Positions 5,708-7,000 of a stretch of DNA of 7,000 nucleotides are shown here, one piece after another. Within the stretch, counting starts at the first letter, position 1; every line of letters begins with the position of its first letter. The stretch is from Candidatus Aerophobota bacterium (GTDB taxonomy: Bacteria > Aerophobota > Aerophobia > Aerophobales > B3-G15), in NCBI GenBank assembly GCA_030607765.1, contig JAUWJJ010000058.1:1-7000 (forward strand). Direction: 5' to 3'. The notes beneath the pieces are model-generated. The model saw only the letters and a program-made list of their open reading frames with translations, was not told the DNA's origin and made no database searches. The translations under genes and the position numbers were made by a program.

Positions 5708-5941
5708 TTTTCCCCTCTCAATTTTTTTTATTTATTTTCCAACATAAATACTAAGCTCTCTCCTTTTTTTAAGGACAAAAATTATTTTACACTTAGGCAA
5801 TAACTATCTCTCTAACCATTAGTTCTATCCCTATTCTCTCTAAAAAAATAGCTCTTTACTAACAACCATTTTCAACAATTATATTAAAAAAATTTACACA
5901 ATTGATGCAAAAAATTAATATAAACTCAAAATAAACCCAAT
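5708..5941 (-). other. AT-rich leader upstream of sat
   Basis: No gene is seen here. Besides the possible promoter the leader contains two near-identical blocks on the minus strand, TTAGAGAGATAG (5815-5804) and TTAGAGAGAATAG (5843-5831), 27 bp apart start to start, which could be operator half-sites. A short TCCTT/AAGGA hairpin (5761-5775) sits just before the sat ribosome binding site. No known riboswitch was recognised. Confidence 0.4.
5878..5910 (-). promoter_or_regulatory. Possible promoter for the sat operon
   Basis: The minus strand carries a perfect TATAAT (5883-5878) in the AT-rich leader about 170 bp before the sat start. The best upstream -35-like hexamer, TTGCAT (5910-5905), is 21 bp away, longer than the usual 16-18. 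TTAATA and TTTAAT lie at 17 and 16 bp from it as alternative -10 elements. The promoter would lie just past the terminator of the upstream gene, which supports independent transcription of the operon. Any A/T-rich stretch gives such matches, so this is weak. Confidence 0.3.
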
Positions 5942-5980
5942 TTTAAAACCGGCTGGTCAAGTCCAATTCGGCCAACCGGT
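5942..5980 (-). terminator. Likely intrinsic terminator after the upstream sulfatase-like gene
   Basis: On the minus strand ACCGGTTGG (5980-5972) pairs with CCAGCCGGT (5956-5948) over nine bases, with one G-U pair and a 15-base loop. The second arm runs directly into TTTTAAAATTG. The hairpin begins about 18 bp after the TAA of the upstream gene. GC-rich stem plus U tract fits rho-independent termination and separates that gene from the sat operon. The U tract is short (4 bases). Confidence 0.6.
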
Positions 5981-5997
5981 CTTCTTCTCTCCAAAGG

Positions 5998-7000
5998 TTA
6001 TTCAGTTACATAGCCCAATCTTCGTAAACGTTCCTGGATTGCTTTTTGCTCATCCTTCGGCATCTCTGCTCGGACAATGCCTTTGGGCTCAGCTCTGAGA
6101 TTATCGTTTAGCTGTTCCCTAAGTTGTTTTAACCATTTGGGAGCATGGAACTTAAGTCTATCTATTAAATTTATCTGTTCTCTGGAATCTTTCTGTAAAT
6201 CGAAGAATTCTTCGTACATTGAGGAATGATACCTTATGTACTTCCAGTTATTCTCCCGAAGCATCTGCCTTGCACCCATTCCATATGCTGACCATACCGT
6301 TTCAGCATAGGCTCTTTCCCCATGTCCCTTTAAATTTTTAATAGAGGTAACCAAACTTTCCCCATCCATAGATGGGTTTATCTCCTCCTTGGGTATTCCT
6401 ACCAAATCAAGTACAGTAGGAGTAATATCAACAGATCTTACCTGTCCCTTAATCACCTTTCCAATTATATTTTCAGGAAGGTTAGGTACCTTTATGATAA
6501 AGGGTACTCTAAGATCCACATCATAAAGGCCGGAGTGAGTGTTGGCTAAATCTCCTACATCCACAGGGTCATATATATAATCTCCCAAAGGCCAACATTC
6601 CTGCCTTAAACTGGTTCCATGATCACTGGTAATAATTATCAGCGTATTATCATAAAGGCCGTACTCCTTTAATGCCTCCATTACACTCCCAATTACCTCC
6701 TCATCAACAAGCTTTATTTTGGCATCATAGTAAGCATTCTCAGGGTAAATACCTTCTTTTATCCGACCTGATTTTATAAGGTACTCTTCGGAACCAGTAT
6801 GAGTTTCATAGAATTGATTATATAAGTAAAATTTTTTATCTTTGTTTTTTCGGATAAACTCAAGATTCTCATCAACATACCTTTTTCCAACAGGTTTAGC
6901 ATGAAGACAATGTTGGAAGAAGCCCATGCCCAGGATATGGAGCGTGGTGAACTTGAAGCAGATATTCTGGGACAGGCGCTGTCTGAAAGAGAAACAACGG
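5998..7000 (-). CDS. Sulfatase-superfamily hydrolase, C-terminal two thirds (5' end beyond or disrupted)
   Basis: The frame is open from the window edge to TAA at 6000-5998. Counting from the internal Met at 6927, recognisable parts are the central FYLYNQFYETHTG (33-45, the D/E-x-H-T element), the metal site LIIITSDHG (96-104), then NTHSGLYDVDLRVPFIIKVP (129-148; His131 is the usual active-site His). VRSVDITPTVLDLVGI, GESL and the C-terminal NNWKYIRYHSSMYEEFFDL..DSREQINL subdomain follow. Family members are 450-550 aa, so the N-terminal domain with the nucleophile is missing and formylglycine use cannot be judged. The tail AIQERLRRLGYVTE resembles the end of the CysD-like protein in the next operon. 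The first ten residues plus the open frame beyond 6901 do not read like sulfatase or like good minus-strand coding sequence, so the gene may be broken there. A terminator follows. Confidence 0.8.
   Translation of the reverse strand, partial: RCFSFRQRLSQNICFKFTTLHILGMGFFQHCLHAKPVGKRYVDENLEFIRKNKDKKFYLYNQFYETHTGSEEYLIKSGRIKEGIYPENAYYDAKIKLVDEEVIGSVMEALKEYGLYDNTLIIITSDHGTSLRQECWPLGDYIYDPVDVGDLANTHSGLYDVDLRVPFIIKVPNLPENIIGKVIKGQVRSVDITPTVLDLVGIPKEEINPSMDGESLVTSIKNLKGHGERAYAETVWSAYGMGARQMLRENNWKYIRYHSSMYEEFFDLQKDSREQINLIDRLKFHAPKWLKQLREQLNDNLRAEPKGIVRAEMPKDEQKAIQERLRRLGYVTE
6901..7000 (+). CDS. Possible start of an unrecognised plus-strand gene at the window edge
   Basis: ATG at 6901 opens a frame that stays open to the window end. 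It starts MKTMLEEAHAQDMERGELEA and continues DILGQALSERETT. Nearly half of its codons start with G and it reads as an acidic amphipathic helix, a much better coding signature than the opposite strand here. No clear ribosome binding site precedes it, and the frame is also open upstream of the ATG, so 6901 may be a junction and not a real start. It overlaps the open minus-strand sulfatase frame; both cannot be true coding sequence. I do not recognise the protein. Confidence 0.3.
   Translation, partial: MKTMLEEAHAQDMERGELEADILGQALSERETT

Noticed and set aside
5708..5941. Riboswitch (SAM or similar) ahead of sat
   Set aside because: The leader is AT-rich with no multi-helix fold or conserved core that I can recognise.

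Overview
The window is an AT-rich stretch of a bacterial chromosome; a class-specific RF2 gene (prfB) places it in Bacteria. Every well-supported gene lies on the minus strand, so transcription runs from position 7000 toward 1. Strong AAGGAGG-type ribosome binding sites, 32-bp intergenic gaps in the central operon, RF2 with a +1 frameshift, a dissimilatory-type homomeric ATP sulfurylase and GTAG-headed REP-like repeats fit an uncultured, probably anaerobic bacterium. The sequence alone does not fix the phylum.

Layout, read in the direction of transcription: (1) 7000-5998, the C-terminal two thirds of a sulfatase-superfamily hydrolase, ending at a likely intrinsic terminator (5942-5980). Base composition and coding signature change abruptly at about 6901. 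(2) 5941-5708, an AT-rich leader with a possible promoter and two short direct repeats. (3) 5707-2350, a tight three-gene operon: sat (ATP sulfurylase), a second sulfatase-superfamily protein with Thr instead of the formylglycine Cys/Ser, and a CysD-like PP-loop protein without a CysN partner. A 14-bp perfect hairpin follows. (4) 2155-1695, two small unrecognised genes (99 and 48 aa) with good ribosome binding sites. (5) 1694-1277, about 420 bp without a convincing gene, holding a REPIN-like pair of REP hairpins, a palindrome resembling the same element without its interior, a TTGACA promoter element and a 19-bp-arm palindrome. (6) 1276-184, complete prfB with the classic +1 programmed frameshift. 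(7) 173-1, the start of a GuaB3-type IMP dehydrogenase-related gene whose ribosome binding site overlaps the prfB stop.

The central operon is the most interesting part. Sat makes APS from ATP and sulfate, which normally serves sulfate reduction or PAPS-dependent sulfation. No APS reductase, APS kinase, CysN or sulfotransferase is visible. Co-transcription with an alkaline-phosphatase-fold hydrolase, plus a second such hydrolase upstream, suggests handling of sulfated or phosphorylated surface or environmental molecules. That is inference. The CysD-like protein and the upstream sulfatase-family protein, although unrelated in fold, end in nearly the same short tail (ERLR-x-LGY).
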